Notes: a model not told the origin generated them from the sequence alone. DNA of 64,000 bases from Symsagittifera roscoffensis (GCF_963678635.1 NW_026971009.1:46001-110000), one strand, 5' to 3'. Shown: positions 24,101-34,100, numbered from the stretch's first letter. Numbers and translations are program-made.

Positions 24101-27100
24101 GAGCTGTTCTTGTATGCCGCCGTCTTGCATCGGGCCAAAACGATGGGCGCCGTCTCTCTCAAGTTTCCTTCCGAAACAGCATCCACTGAAGGACTACCCC
24201 ATCCTTCCACTTCTCTCTTCCTCTTGCGAGTCTTCACATCTCTGCTCGAGGGTGTCGTGGCTATCATCATTGATTCTACCTCTCCATCCACTCCTTCCAA
24301 CTCTTGCCTCCCCCCTGCTCGAGCCTTAAGGATATTAGTACTTTTAATCATATTACTAGTCCCAACCTTATTCCTTTTTATATCATCAACCATTTTATCC
24401 ACAGTTTTTTGTTTCAGAGTAGAGCTGTCCTCACATTTCTCTTTTCTAGTCTTCGATCGTGCGTTCCTCAGCTCCACTAGCTTGTTCAGCAGCTCTTTTC
24501 TTGCTTTCTCATCCAGGCCCGTTCCTATCAGGAGCGGTTCCCCGAATCTCACTACTGCGTCCCACAGTTCCTTCTTGAACTTGTCCAGCGTCGTCTCGCT
24601 GCCCACTTCTCGATTGAATTCCTCCAGGAACTCCTGCCAAGCGTCATCCTCGAGAGATCCCAAGAATATGTCCCTATTCCCTTCGAACGTGTTCTTCTCC
24701 CTTTCCTCCGAGCTCAAGAGTAACATCCCCATATTGAAGGTCTCACCTGCCAATGGCAACTCTAGGTTCTTCCGTGGAGACGGAATCAGGGGTGGTGTGG
24801 CAGTATCTGCCCAATTCTCCTCGCTCAAATCTTTCAACAGCTCTTGAGTGGTGAGCTCCTCCCCTGATGGCCCTGGTTCAGGCGTATTCCCCACTTCCAT
24901 GTCTTCACCAGCTTCACTGAGAGTTTCATCCATACTCTCTTCTTCTGACTCATGTCTCCTTCTCTCGAGAATTTTCTTAAATCGGTCCTCGACGGGTCCG
25001 CTCCTCTTGTCTCCAGGTGTGTCCACGGACAGTGGTGATGGTGTCGCGGGATCCAGCTTTTTGTATTCCGTCAGTGCTACGTGCAGTTGACCTGCTGCAT
25101 CTAGTTCTGTTCCTTCCTGTCTTATTTCCACCTGTTCCAAGCCATAAGGCGCCTTATATTTTCTCGTGGCAAATTTCATGTCGTCCACCAGTGCGACGTG
25201 TCCCTCCATCACGATCATCCTGCCATCATCCCATATGGGTAGCATATTCTCAAGTCCTTCCTTCTCAAGAGTCCTCAAGACTTTCCGCACCTCATATCCA
25301 GGGGGCTGCGAACCTCTACTCTTTTTCGCTTGCGTCGTCCACGAATTTACCTTCATCTCGCTGGTATGGAAGTAGACCGCCGCCGTGTAGCCAATGAACA
25401 GGGGGTCCCAGCCATCAGTGAAATCCTTCTGCATTTCCTCCGCCCTCATCCTCGCCATTATGGAGGGAACTACCAAGGGACTATTCATTCCTAAGGTCAT
25501 CCTCCTGACTATTGGGAACTCAGGCATGGTTGCCGGGAGGATTTCTTTCTCCATTATGGTCTCTAGCTCCCTCTTCACCAGTGCGAAGCACTCCTTCCAG
25601 GCAGGAATTCTCAAGATTTCTCGTCCGTCCGCCGTCAATGGGTTCAAGTTCCAGAATTTGGGATACATTTCAATAGGGCCCTCTCGCTTGCCTCCCATTC
25701 TGCATTGCATTTGTCCCCTGAAATTGCACACCATCATCTCAGCATCTTTCACTTTTCCGAAGAGTACCGTGTTGCTCATACGCGCCCTGAGCACTTCCTG
25801 CTGACACCAATTCAGCGCTGCACCATCCAGTACGCTGATGAGACTCAAGTGCGTCACCGAGTGACGATACGTTATCACCAGGGGATCTGGAAACGCGTAC
25901 GTCACTGCTGGACCATAGATGCAGGTCACCACCTCCTCCAGACCTCGGATTATCCCCATTGGGTCCGACCTCATTGCCAGACACAGGTCCGTCAACAGAG
26001 GCATCCCTCTGTTCGCCTTCTCCCATTCTTCTCTCGAGGTTGGGTTCTCATCTTCACCCGTCATGTATCGATTCTGCATCATGAGGTATTGCACCAGTAG
26101 TGTCTTCAACCCTGCGGCGCACTTGTAGGAGCTGGTTTCAATGCTCGTGTGGACTCTCCCCATAGACAGAGGTTCTCCATATTCCATTAACCGATGAAAC
26201 GACACCAATTCCCCATGGGTCAAGAGCACTAGTGCCAGGTACCCATCAACTCGAAGTGTCTCCACTCCCCGACTAAACATATATGCTGGACCCATATTGA
26301 ACAAGTATCTGGGGTAGACCAAATACAGGGCCAAGAGCAGGCTGATGGGCATGCCCAGTATCTCCTGCACGAAGGCTCCGAAGATAGTCGCCGTGGTGCC
26401 GAACACTCCTGCCAAGAATTCTCTCTCCCAGCAAGGACTCAAGAACTTGAGAATCTCGTAATCTCTCCTAGTCTTCAATTCGCCGTTGGCGTGCTCTCTC
26501 CAAAATCCTCCAATCGTCACTTCATTGGCGGCCGAGACAAATCTAACCACCGTCATGTCTCTCCTTTCAGCTAGCTCCAGTTGCTTCTCTAGAAAACTCC
26601 AGATTTGTTTCACGAGGAGTGGTGCTTCCTCCCTCGTTTTATTCGTGGCGTTCTCCAGCCTTGGTGTCAGGAATGGCCACCAGCCATTCTCTTGGGTCAA
26701 GCGATATTTCATCGATTCTAACTGTTTCTCCGTCTCGACCACATTTCTTCTCTCGTTGCTGGGACCTCTAGTCCTGCTGGTGGAATTTGCGACTTTCACA
26801 TCCATACTCCGGAACCACAGGCTGGCCGTCAACTGGTTTATCGCCGGGTGGTCGTCCCCGATGACTGGGCTGAACTTGAGTTGTCTAGCAAAGTTCGATA
26901 TCTCTAGCAAGAGTACCTCATCCAATACAATCAAGACATCGGCTAGTCCGTAAAAGCCCCTCAGCGCATGAGATATGTCAGCCCATGCCGCTGGTAATTC
27001 TGATCTGTAAAGTCTCAAGTTTACTGGCTCCAGCTCTCGATTGGGGGCTGCCATCAGAATCCGCCATTCACTCCCTTCCGCTATCAAGATTAAGACCGCA

Positions 27101-29988
27101 TACACGAATTGTAGGGCGGGTGGCATGCTGGCGTATCCTGGGGATGTGGTAAACACCACCTTTGTCTTGGACCCAAATCTCGAGGCTACGTTCTCTTGTA
27201 CCTCATTCATCGCCGCAAATAACGCCTGAATAGCCTCCCATATCTTCTTTGATGTCGGAATCTCTTTGCCCTTCAGTTGCTCAAGAAGTCCCATCGCGTG
27301 CAGGTGGTCATTCATTCCTGCAAACAATAGCAGCTCAGGTTCACAGGGCATCTCCGACTTTATTGCCACCACTAGGGTCAACATCTGGTTCAATTCGGCT
27401 CCTGGCAAAGAGTATACCAGAGTCTCCGGCCAGAACAACTTGGGAGACGTTCCTTCGAAGTCTGATCCCGCCACAATGATCACTCTTGCAGCAGCTGGAT
27501 CTGCCCTATCATAAACTGCCAGAGTCTTGGCCAATTGGGTGCCGCCACAGGGCTTCCCGTACCTGGGATCCTCTGCCAACCTTGGACCTTCGTAAGCAGC
27601 GTCAGGCAACTCCATTCCCCCCGGGTTGAGTAGCTTGTCTACTACCTTCAATTGCGCCAGGGTTGCCAACCTGATCCTGGCGATGCCAGTTCGGTGCTTG
27701 GGAGGTTCTGCTATAAGTCCAGGACTCCCTAGCTGCTTAAGAGGCCTGTAGTTAATGGGTCCCATGATCGTTTTTGTGGGAATTCCAGTCAGGTCTGTAG
27801 TCTCCATTAACTTCGTTCTCGAGAAATGCGCCTCGTGTGCTTTCAACCAGTCTACGCAATGATGTCTATTCAAGTCCTCATGCGACACTCGTTCGATCCC
27901 CAGGGTTTCCGCCAACTCTCGTCTGCATTCCAAAGTCTCTAGATCCAGTTCCTTCACCTTCTCAGGATATCTCAAGCGGGTAGTCTCCCTAGACTTCTTT
28001 TCTCTCCTGCCATCTGCCACCACCACGGAGGACATCGCCGAGGTCGGAGGTGTTGATGACTCTACCTCCTCCGACTCCATTGGTGTGGCACTCTGCAATC
28101 GGGTCTGATTGCTCCTCGAGCTATCTCTAGTATCAACTCTCGCTCCCAATCGACCAGCCAAGGCCCTCGAGGCAAGGAATGGTGGGTTGGGAGGTGGCCC
28201 TAAAGTGAATTGGGCTGTCTCCAGCAGGTCCGCTTCTAGCGTGTTTATGTGTTCCTGGAAGACGTCGTTCAGCCACTCAGCTCCCCTTGGCCTATCGAAA
28301 TGGATTCCATCTTTCGAGGTGTCTTCAGGGAATCCCTTGTTCTCCATGCGTTCTGCAACGTCTAACAGCCTGAGAGGAAGCACACTGTTTCGGTGTATTT
28401 CTCGGATCGCCTTGTTCAGGCTCCGCACCCTCTGGTTCATCTCTAGGGAGTGTTGATCAAACATCATGTTATAGGGGACCGTGCATATCGTCAGCAGGAT
28501 GGGATCCATTTGGATCCTCAGCTCCTCAAGAAGGCAACTCATCTTGTCGCATAGCCTCGTCACTTTCCTTGCTTCTCCTCTCGACACGTCGTTGGTCCCA
28601 ACCATCAAGGTGACTGTGTAAACTTTGGTCATTCCTAGCATGTCCAGAGTTGCCAACATCTGTGGCGTAGCAGCTCCAGCGAAACTCAAGACTCCCGTCT
28701 GCCAATGTGACCGGATCTGGGTCAACACCCGCACCAGGCTGTCCCCTATAATCAGGTGAACCGCACCCTCTGGCACACGAGGTGGCGCTAGATACTGCAC
28801 CCAGGCTGCGTCGTGGAAGCAGTCCCTCCTGGCTTGCTGTTCCGCATTCCAGTCCAGCCGACTATGCTTGTGGTAGTTCCCCTCTGTGTTCTTCTTGTAG
28901 CTCGCGATCACGACGTTTCTGACCGGCTGTTCCCTCCAAGTTGGGGGAAGCTCTGGCCTTGTCGCTCTTTCACGACTCTGCTGCTGCAATTTCTCGCCCA
29001 GCTCCTTCAGGCGCGATGAGGCGCCACTCACCTGACTACCGCTCGAGGTCGAGGTTGGTGTATATCCTGGTAACACCACATCCATCAGAGGACGTACAGG
29101 TTGGGTCTCTAGATTGCGCAAGGAGGGCGTCGCGTCATTCGGTATCCAGACCTCCAACCCTTCACTCATGTGTTCCCTGGCCTCGCGGTCAAGGTTGAAC
29201 CGTCCTCTAGCCCTGGGAGCTTCATCCACCTCCATGCGCGACTCTGGCCTTGAGCTTGTCACCACTCGTTCGTTTGACCTGGCTCCCTTTTGTGCGTCCA
29301 GCTCGCGTTGTCGTTGTTCTATCCTTTCCAACTCCGACTTTAGTTGATCGCGATTCGCGGCGTTCTCCCGCACCTTTAGCTCCTGCTGATGTTCCGCCCT
29401 TAGCATCTCAAGTAATTTCGACGTCTGATCCCGCTCGTCGACTGCCTGGTCTCTCTCCAGCTGAAGCCTCTCCCTATCCAACTTCGCCTGATCCCGATCG
29501 AGGTTCGCTTTATTCCTTTCCTTCAGCGCCTTCTCAAGCTCTTTCCTTAGGACTCCCAGCTCCGGATATGCCTCGGTCGTCTGTTGCGCTCGCGACATCG
29601 ACGGCACCTTACTCGAGCTCTGGCCCGTGGATCTCGCTGTTGGCCTCGTCGGTAGCGGGAACTCTCCTGCGCCGTGTTCGGTGTTGTTACTCAGGCCAGG
29701 ATTTCTTGCCAAGTCAAAGCCCCTTACTCCTCCATCCGCATTCCAAGACAACCATCTGGTCTGTGCTCGATTTGATATGCCCTCAGTGGTGTAGCCGACT
29801 ATCAAGACAGCCTCCGTCGCAGACTCCCTGCACTCGCCCTGGTCCTCCAACTGGAGGATCGCATTCAGCATCACCGCCATTCTCTCGTCGATCTGGGTGT
29901 GGTCCAGGTCCCTCAAGCGTCTGTACAGCTCGTCAAGAGTGGGCCTCTGCAGAGCCGTGGGCATAGAGTTCCAGAATCGGTCTGCCAT
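21109..29988 (-). CDS. Giant accessory protein of Gypsy-2 (2,959 aa) with SGNH/GDSL hydrolase domain
   Basis: It starts at ATG 29988 and is uninterrupted. Residues about 140-245 are a charged coiled coil. Residues about 405-580 form an SGNH hydrolase domain: IIGDSLVR (nucleophile Ser417), a Gly block (SFAGAATP), VGTND (Asn466) and DGIHFDRPRG (Asp560, His563). All four SGNH blocks are present, so esterase or lipase-like activity is likely; the substrate is unknown. Residues about 835-1060 look like a second, degenerate copy (VAGSD, AGMND, GDDHP). Residues about 1105-1265 are shared with the Gypsy-1 fragment. An acidic linker and a basic cluster (TRKRKRE, about 1920) follow. The long C-terminal half has no family that I recognise. 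It ends with EEIVISSDDEEEL (about 2925-2938), which fits a SUMO-interaction motif. There is no signal peptide, so it does not look like an envelope protein. No promoter is visible, so splicing from the LTR transcript is the likely way it is expressed. Confidence 0.88.
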   Translation of the reverse strand: MADRFWNSMPTALQRPTLDELYRRLRDLDHTQIDERMAVMLNAILQLEDQGECRESATEAVLIVGYTTEGISNRAQTRWLSWNADGGVRGFDLARNPGLSNNTEHGAGEFPLPTRPTARSTGQSSSKVPSMSRAQQTTEAYPELGVLRKELEKALKERNKANLDRDQAKLDRERLQLERDQAVDERDQTSKLLEMLRAEHQQELKVRENAANRDQLKSELERIEQRQRELDAQKGARSNERVVTSSRPESRMEVDEAPRARGRFNLDREAREHMSEGLEVWIPNDATPSLRNLETQPVRPLMDVVLPGYTPTSTSSGSQVSGASSRLKELGEKLQQQSRERATRPELPPTWREQPVRNVVIASYKKNTEGNYHKHSRLDWNAEQQARRDCFHDAAWVQYLAPPRVPEGAVHLIIGDSLVRVLTQIRSHWQTGVLSFAGAATPQMLATLDMLGMTKVYTVTLMVGTNDVSRGEARKVTRLCDKMSCLLEELRIQMDPILLTICTVPYNMMFDQHSLEMNQRVRSLNKAIREIHRNSVLPLRLLDVAERMENKGFPEDTSKDGIHFDRPRGAEWLNDVFQEHINTLEADLLETAQFTLGPPPNPPFLASRALAGRLGARVDTRDSSRSNQTRLQSATPMESEEVESSTPPTSAMSSVVVADGRREKKSRETTRLRYPEKVKELDLETLECRRELAETLGIERVSHEDLNRHHCVDWLKAHEAHFSRTKLMETTDLTGIPTKTIMGPINYRPLKQLGSPGLIAEPPKHRTGIARIRLATLAQLKVVDKLLNPGGMELPDAAYEGPRLAEDPRYGKPCGGTQLAKTLAVYDRADPAAARVIIVAGSDFEGTSPKLFWPETLVYSLPGAELNQMLTLVVAIKSEMPCEPELLLFAGMNDHLHAMGLLEQLKGKEIPTSKKIWEAIQALFAAMNEVQENVASRFGSKTKVVFTTSPGYASMPPALQFVYAVLILIAEGSEWRILMAAPNRELEPVNLRLYRSELPAAWADISHALRGFYGLADVLIVLDEVLLLEISNFARQLKFSPVIGDDHPAINQLTASLWFRSMDVKVANSTSRTRGPSNERRNVVETEKQLESMKYRLTQENGWWPFLTPRLENATNKTREEAPLLVKQIWSFLEKQLELAERRDMTVVRFVSAANEVTIGGFWREHANGELKTRRDYEILKFLSPCWEREFLAGVFGTTATIFGAFVQEILGMPISLLLALYLVYPRYLFNMGPAYMFSRGVETLRVDGYLALVLLTHGELVSFHRLMEYGEPLSMGRVHTSIETSSYKCAAGLKTLLVQYLMMQNRYMTGEDENPTSREEWEKANRGMPLLTDLCLAMRSDPMGIIRGLEEVVTCIYGPAVTYAFPDPLVITYRHSVTHLSLISVLDGAALNWCQQEVLRARMSNTVLFGKVKDAEMMVCNFRGQMQCRMGGKREGPIEMYPKFWNLNPLTADGREILRIPAWKECFALVKRELETIMEKEILPATMPEFPIVRRMTLGMNSPLVVPSIMARMRAEEMQKDFTDGWDPLFIGYTAAVYFHTSEMKVNSWTTQAKKSRGSQPPGYEVRKVLRTLEKEGLENMLPIWDDGRMIVMEGHVALVDDMKFATRKYKAPYGLEQVEIRQEGTELDAAGQLHVALTEYKKLDPATPSPLSVDTPGDKRSGPVEDRFKKILERRRHESEEESMDETLSEAGEDMEVGNTPEPGPSGEELTTQELLKDLSEENWADTATPPLIPSPRKNLELPLAGETFNMGMLLLSSEEREKNTFEGNRDIFLGSLEDDAWQEFLEEFNREVGSETTLDKFKKELWDAVVRFGEPLLIGTGLDEKARKELLNKLVELRNARSKTRKEKCEDSSTLKQKTVDKMVDDIKRNKVGTSNMIKSTNILKARAGGRQELEGVDGEVESMMIATTPSSRDVKTRKRKREVEGWGSPSVDAVSEGNLRETAPIVLARCKTAAYKNSSELRKPLEVEKEIEVSTSSTSEEDFKPQKVNVKRGSTNGQGGEVEIGKEWISKAHQDMGKQVTSDPLERSKTRNTSRTWWVALETLKEMEDCLKKLDSGIARRRRNWATQQKAEVNKIEMVSHLKRSWQSLLKDHFEEAMRTSSSAPPLMANPFVRTAGQLMFTWSLVGIELETLTSYDRLKLGSKKLEVYQALMQHVARDNSGLSLARRKDATCFLRWTMSMMSDSTILACHQRASGSKTMERRVSTIILNVYQSTGIEKEDGSRLSLESHRKLDEVRRFSNKKFEEEHDVHRNLASSEQYSRLSEKGEYQYVSGVLGIAYNPFLDSEAGGAHRNHEVAELLKFWTERIMEIDAVEKEGPSLGLILEKTPEVISMPRSNKRVEVNMGGGNGLLTTNLGVIWKLLRPSWCPHPHASLIEETTERVRLAPTEDEDLAKLSVLHKLITPQMQEPSERTSDPGSTKKLEPGSCLDSTCGNGEHICDGRSCVRILSFQKEDLVTWFEDITEREKSEVQIIAECYARTTVNIATALGFFSRMCGLQALERLESEHHLVTALSVESWPGVLQVTQKHIRSWKVGLEAEMGFPLSEAYGLPLNAKSLIGSMMANLCGSHYPLHMAMVEVSSQRILVDKAFSVPKCVRLARMSHHSHKLLRKIKGTVPKELRDDLSEIWGEDLLKLERENTSDHERQNVIGKPVGSTPNLEDNDMMHEKMMELEPLLEASGERNLRSIEISHGECPCHCLAQTVWYPDHKNLCLVWDVEEIRSIGLPDHRQKVTLLVVSTMLALRWIEENITKYREATTPTAESIYAIDYSRRLELFETACKVFAIPTEVRHVWSRLRYFPWFRATLTSWLYRATKDHMRKHQKEYRQFQAEIGPEAFKRPLLTHRNAITTGWKRVGKMSRDNTKARESILEEDLAKNVSLSLHNSFCLNREARVKALPNQAKRLQEQREWMRSYEQLKAWEEIVISSDDEEELLRQFAASSTSGCSTSKAKSTR

Positions 29989-30510
29989 TCTTTATAACTT
30001 CGGGATGTGTGTAGATAGATGTCAACCAGCTCAAGAATTACCTTACCAACTCAAGAATTACCTTACCAACTCAAGTATTACCCAATTCAAGAAATCTCTA
30101 GAAATCTTCTCTTGCAAGCACTTGCTGTAGATCCGGATTGTCGCGTGTTCAATCAAGATTCTCTTTTTCTGTTTCTCGCTTGAGTGTAGTTGGATATTCA
30201 ACTTTGTTTTCAAACTTGATCTGAAAACATAAAGCTCATTAAAACTTAGTATGTCACGTTCCTAACCTAGAGACCCCCCTTCTACCCATATGATTAAAAT
30301 CTTATCATTCACATATCACTTAAAACAATTTGATTGGATCTCCCTTAAGAACATGCAGATTCATTTTATATTTTAGCACCATCAATTCTTTCTTTTAAAA
30401 TTCAATTGTCATGCCAATCACATCTTAAGATCCCTTTACCTGCGCCGCACCCCAGTACCTGACTCAGGACTCCTCCCTCACACCCGACCTGGTACTTCCA
30501 TGTACCCGAC
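29989..30510 (-). other. Spacer between macrodomain ORF and giant ORF
   Basis: No gene is present. A 20-base unit (CTCAAGAATTACCTTACCAA on the plus strand) is repeated about 2.5 times at 30030-30085. On the minus strand each unit reads TTGGTAAGG, which resembles a splice donor. The spacer may serve splicing of an mRNA for the giant ORF, but no clear acceptor was found. Confidence 0.35.
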
Positions 30511-31116
30511 TCAGGCGATGCTCAAGTAGTACTTCTTGTGAAGATGCACCATTATCTCTGTTTCTGCAAAGACCACATGTAGGATAGCGTACAATTCCCT
30601 CGAGCTCAGTTTGCCCCTGTTTGGGTCGTACACCGGCATCGAGACCTCCACTATTCCTCTTTCAATCATGAAGTCACGTAGTCTTGTCAGTGCCAATATC
30701 ACGTGTTCGGGATCAATTGTGTTTCTGTCGTTGACTCTCGTTACTAGGAAGCAGAGGTATTTGCCCGGGACTTGTGCCACTGACGGTGGAAGCGCTGCTA
30801 TGCCTCCCAGTCCTGGCCTCTGTCTGAACAGAAACTCTACGTTCTGGTACTCTCTTTTGAAGTCAGCCTCCAATCTTGATTTGAAACTCATGTCCGCCGT
30901 GATGCAGATCGCGCTGGTCCTGTTTGACAGGATGAAGTCGCTATCTGTTATCATGATGTTCTCTGAGTATTCATTGGGTATTTCGAATTTCGTTTTGAAA
31001 TTCCTTCCTATGGTAGGCTCTGGTTCTTCTTCCTCCAGTTCCAATCCGCTTGTTTCCCTCACTTCCTTGAGCTTCTTTATCATCAAATTTTCGGTGTGGG
31101 TAAGTCCTACCCCCAC
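30511..31116 (-). CDS. Macrodomain-like protein of Gypsy-2 (about 200 aa)
   Basis: The frame overlaps the end of pol by about 10 bases in the -1 frame and has no ATG near its start (the first codon is GTG). It may be made by -1 frameshifting on the GGGGG run just before the pol stop. Residues about 54-195 resemble the macrodomain of the OARD1/TARG1 type. Matching blocks are SAICITADM, DFKREYQNVEFL, GGIAALP, GKYLCFLVTR and IVEVSMP, and a final helix-strand AETEIMVHL. Macrodomains bind ADP-ribose and some remove it from proteins. The glycine-rich loop and the Asp of the active site are replaced here (VYDPNRGKL), and the catalytic Lys position reads Arg/Val. Binding or catalysis may therefore be changed or lost. 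The first 50 residues are acidic and unlike the family. I am fairly sure of the fold and unsure of the activity. Confidence 0.65.
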   Translation of the reverse strand: MGVGLTHTENLMIKKLKEVRETSGLELEEEEPEPTIGRNFKTKFEIPNEYSENIMITDSDFILSNRTSAICITADMSFKSRLEADFKREYQNVEFLFRQRPGLGGIAALPPSVAQVPGKYLCFLVTRVNDRNTIDPEHVILALTRLRDFMIERGIVEVSMPVYDPNRGKLSSRELYAILHVVFAETEIMVHLHKKYYLSIA

Positions 31117-34100
31117 TCCCCGGACAAAATATTTATCGACGTCCCCGTCGATGTAGTCGGGTCTGAATTGTCCTTAGGGATGTCCAGTGGCCTGTCTGTT
31201 GCTGTCCATCCGAAAAGAGGGTCCTCTGTCTTCATGTAATTTGCTGCTGATATATCGACTTGCTGAATGCTTTGTCCTTCGTGGCTCTCGTCCTTGACAT
31301 CACGCATCCACTCTAGAATCCTCAAGTTCGTGTTCTCCCTCCTTTCTATTTCACTCTGCTCGAGATCCGTCTCCAATTCTGGCGTCGAGTAATCATCCTG
31401 CGGATAATGTCCACCATCGTCAATGACCTGCCATTCCTCTCCGGCTTCCAGTTCGCCTGCGCTTAGTAGTTCATCGCCCAACTTGTCTGGCTGTATCTTA
31501 TCGATCAAGAAGTCATCCCCGTACCTATTGTACCTCATGCCTGTGCGTTTACGATTGCCAGTCCTGGTTTCCGGTGGTGTTGGTCGATCCGGCTCCATCC
31601 ACTTCGGTACCTCGTTTTGCTCTGGGTCGTTCCAGTCTTCTTCTACAAATGAACCTGCATCCGACTCCACTTCTATCTTTTCGTTGTCGTCCAAACTCAA
31701 GTTCTCATTACCATCATTTTTCTCTCTAGTGCCTTTCTCATTCACTTCGCACGCTGGTTCCACCACCAGGTACTCAAGACCTTCCATGTCTTTTGGTAGG
31801 CACCAGTCCTCCGGGGACGGGACATGAGGCTTCAGATTTTCGTAATGTGCTGCTCGCCCTGTACTCAAGCGATAGAACCGTCCTTGTTGATGTACTTCCG
31901 TAATCATGAACGGTCCTCTCCATTTCTTGAGTAGTTTCTTTGTTCCCTTGGGCGGTATGACATTTTGGAAGACCCACACGTATTGGCCCACTTCGTATGG
32001 CTTTGCTCTTAGTATCTTTTCGTCATATTTCTTGCGTTGCCTCATTTGCGCTTGCGCCGTGTTTCTCCGACATAGCTCGTTTAGCTCTTGTTGTCTTTTG
32101 ATCGCTTCCTTCACGTATGCTTGAGGTGACGTCCTCTTCCCCTCGTACTCCGGGTAAAAGAATGTTATAGGCATTGCCCTTTCCCTGCCTGTCAACATCA
32201 TGAAAGGACTGATACCCGTCGTTGAGTGCTGAGTACTATTATAGGCTCCTACTACCTGTGGCAGGTATTTGTCCCAGTCCGTCATGTATCTCGAGCAGTA
32301 CACCCTGAGCATGTTGACCAGTGTCCTGTTCTGTCTCTCTACCAACCCATTGGTCTGTGGATGATAGGTCGTCGAGTGCGCTTGAGCAATGTGTGATCTC
32401 TTCATCAATTCTTTTGTCAAGTCCCCCACAAAAGCCTTGCCGTTGTCCGACTGGAAAGTCATTGGACAACCATACCGCGATATCCAATGCGTTATCAGGT
32501 GATCACATGTCTCCTCTGCCGAGGCTGTCTGGCACGGAACCGCTTCCGCCAACTTGGTGAAGTGATCTATTATAACTAGTATTTGGTTATAACCCGATTC
32601 CGTCATGCAGATTTTCTGATGGTCTATCTGCACCACTTCATTGAATTCCGAACTCTCGACAGACTTGAGGGGAAACTTCATCTTCCTTGGGTCTTTTACT
32701 TGAAGGCATGCTAGGCAGGCATTCACCCATCTCTCGCAAGCTTTTCTCATTCCCGGCCAATCAAACCTGTGAAGTATCCTTTGTTGTACTTTATCTATCC
32801 CCTGGTGGCCCATCTGGTCGTGTGATCTGAAAAGCACCTCCGTTTGGTACAATTGTGGTAGTATGATGAGGTTGTGTTTGTGTAATATTTTTTCCTCATC
32901 TCTTCTCTTGCACGCTACCACCCCTTCAGCTGTGTGATAAAGTAAATCTCTCTTTTCCTTGTAGAACTGGCTCAAGATCTTGTAGCTGTCTTCCTCAAGT
33001 TCCCCCTTCTCCTTGACTCCCGAATGGATCCATTTGGAGAGGTTACTTGTCATTTTGTCATTCTTCTGGGCCCTTATTAGGTCAGACAGCCTGTATCTCG
33101 CCTTAACGTGCTCCTTTAGCGCCATGATCTGTCCATTCATTTCACCAGGGTTGTGGGTGTCATCACTCAGCTTCACACATATCATCCTTTTCACGATTTT
33201 CATGTCGTCTTCTGGTACCAGATTCGTTCTGACGTTTGAGTTGCACGATAGTTCCCTTAGTGGTTTTCTTGAAACTGCTATTTTCTCGAGCTCTTCACTA
33301 CCTCGTACCTCTTGTATTTCCAGATTGTACGTCCCTGAAGATGGATCCGTCTGTAATTCCCTGTCGTGCTGTCTCATCTTCTCTTCCGCCAGTATCATGC
33401 ATAGACTGTCTTGATCCTCACTGCTCTCATCCGAATCTTCATCCCATTCTTTACGCTCCCCGGACAATTTTCCTTCTCCGGTTCCGTCTTCTTCCATGAA
33501 TCTGTACCACTCCCCAGACTCTTGATCTAGTCCCAGGTGTTCAATTTCTTCTCTGAATGTCACTTTCTTATCCCTGACTTTTGTCTGCTCCAGAATTTTT
33601 TCGGGGATTTTTTCAACTAGTGATCGCACAACTTCCTTGCTATCAGTGATGCTCCCTTTTGAGACGTCAGTATTGTTCACTGTTTCTTCTCTCCGAAGTA
33701 TGGTTAGTTCCGGTGCCTCCTGACCTTTCCCTTGGATCACGGGCTTGTTATCTGATAGTTTCTCAAGCAACCTCATTAAGTCTACATCTATTCGGACCGT
33801 TCCCTCCTCTACCTGGATGAGATCATAACCTTTTGCCTTGAGTGTTTCCCTCACGATCTTGGACTTGAGCATTATTCCTATCGGAATCCCTCTATTTTTC
33901 TTCAAGATGGTCTTTTCAAGAGGCTCTTTCGGCAATTCGGGATGATCTTCTATCGGTTTGCCTGATTTGTCCAGCCATCTCGTGAGTGGAAGACTGTCGT
34001 ACGTTTCTTTGTCCATAAAGGAGAAGCCGTCTTTGATCTCAGGTCTGTCCGCCTCTCTTTGTTCTTGCCTCTCGTAGAACTCCGTCTTCTTACTCAAGCT

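Noticed and set aside
22293-29966. Long plus-strand frames opposite the giant ORF (for example 24026-24847 and 29250-29966)
   Set aside because: They are antisense shadows of the giant ORF, rich in Ser and Pro as expected from the reverse of Glu/Arg-rich coding sequence, and they contain no known domain.
21109-29988. Giant ORF as an envelope protein
   Set aside because: No signal peptide, furin-like site or clear fusion peptide and anchor pattern was seen; basic and acidic nuclear-type motifs fit better.
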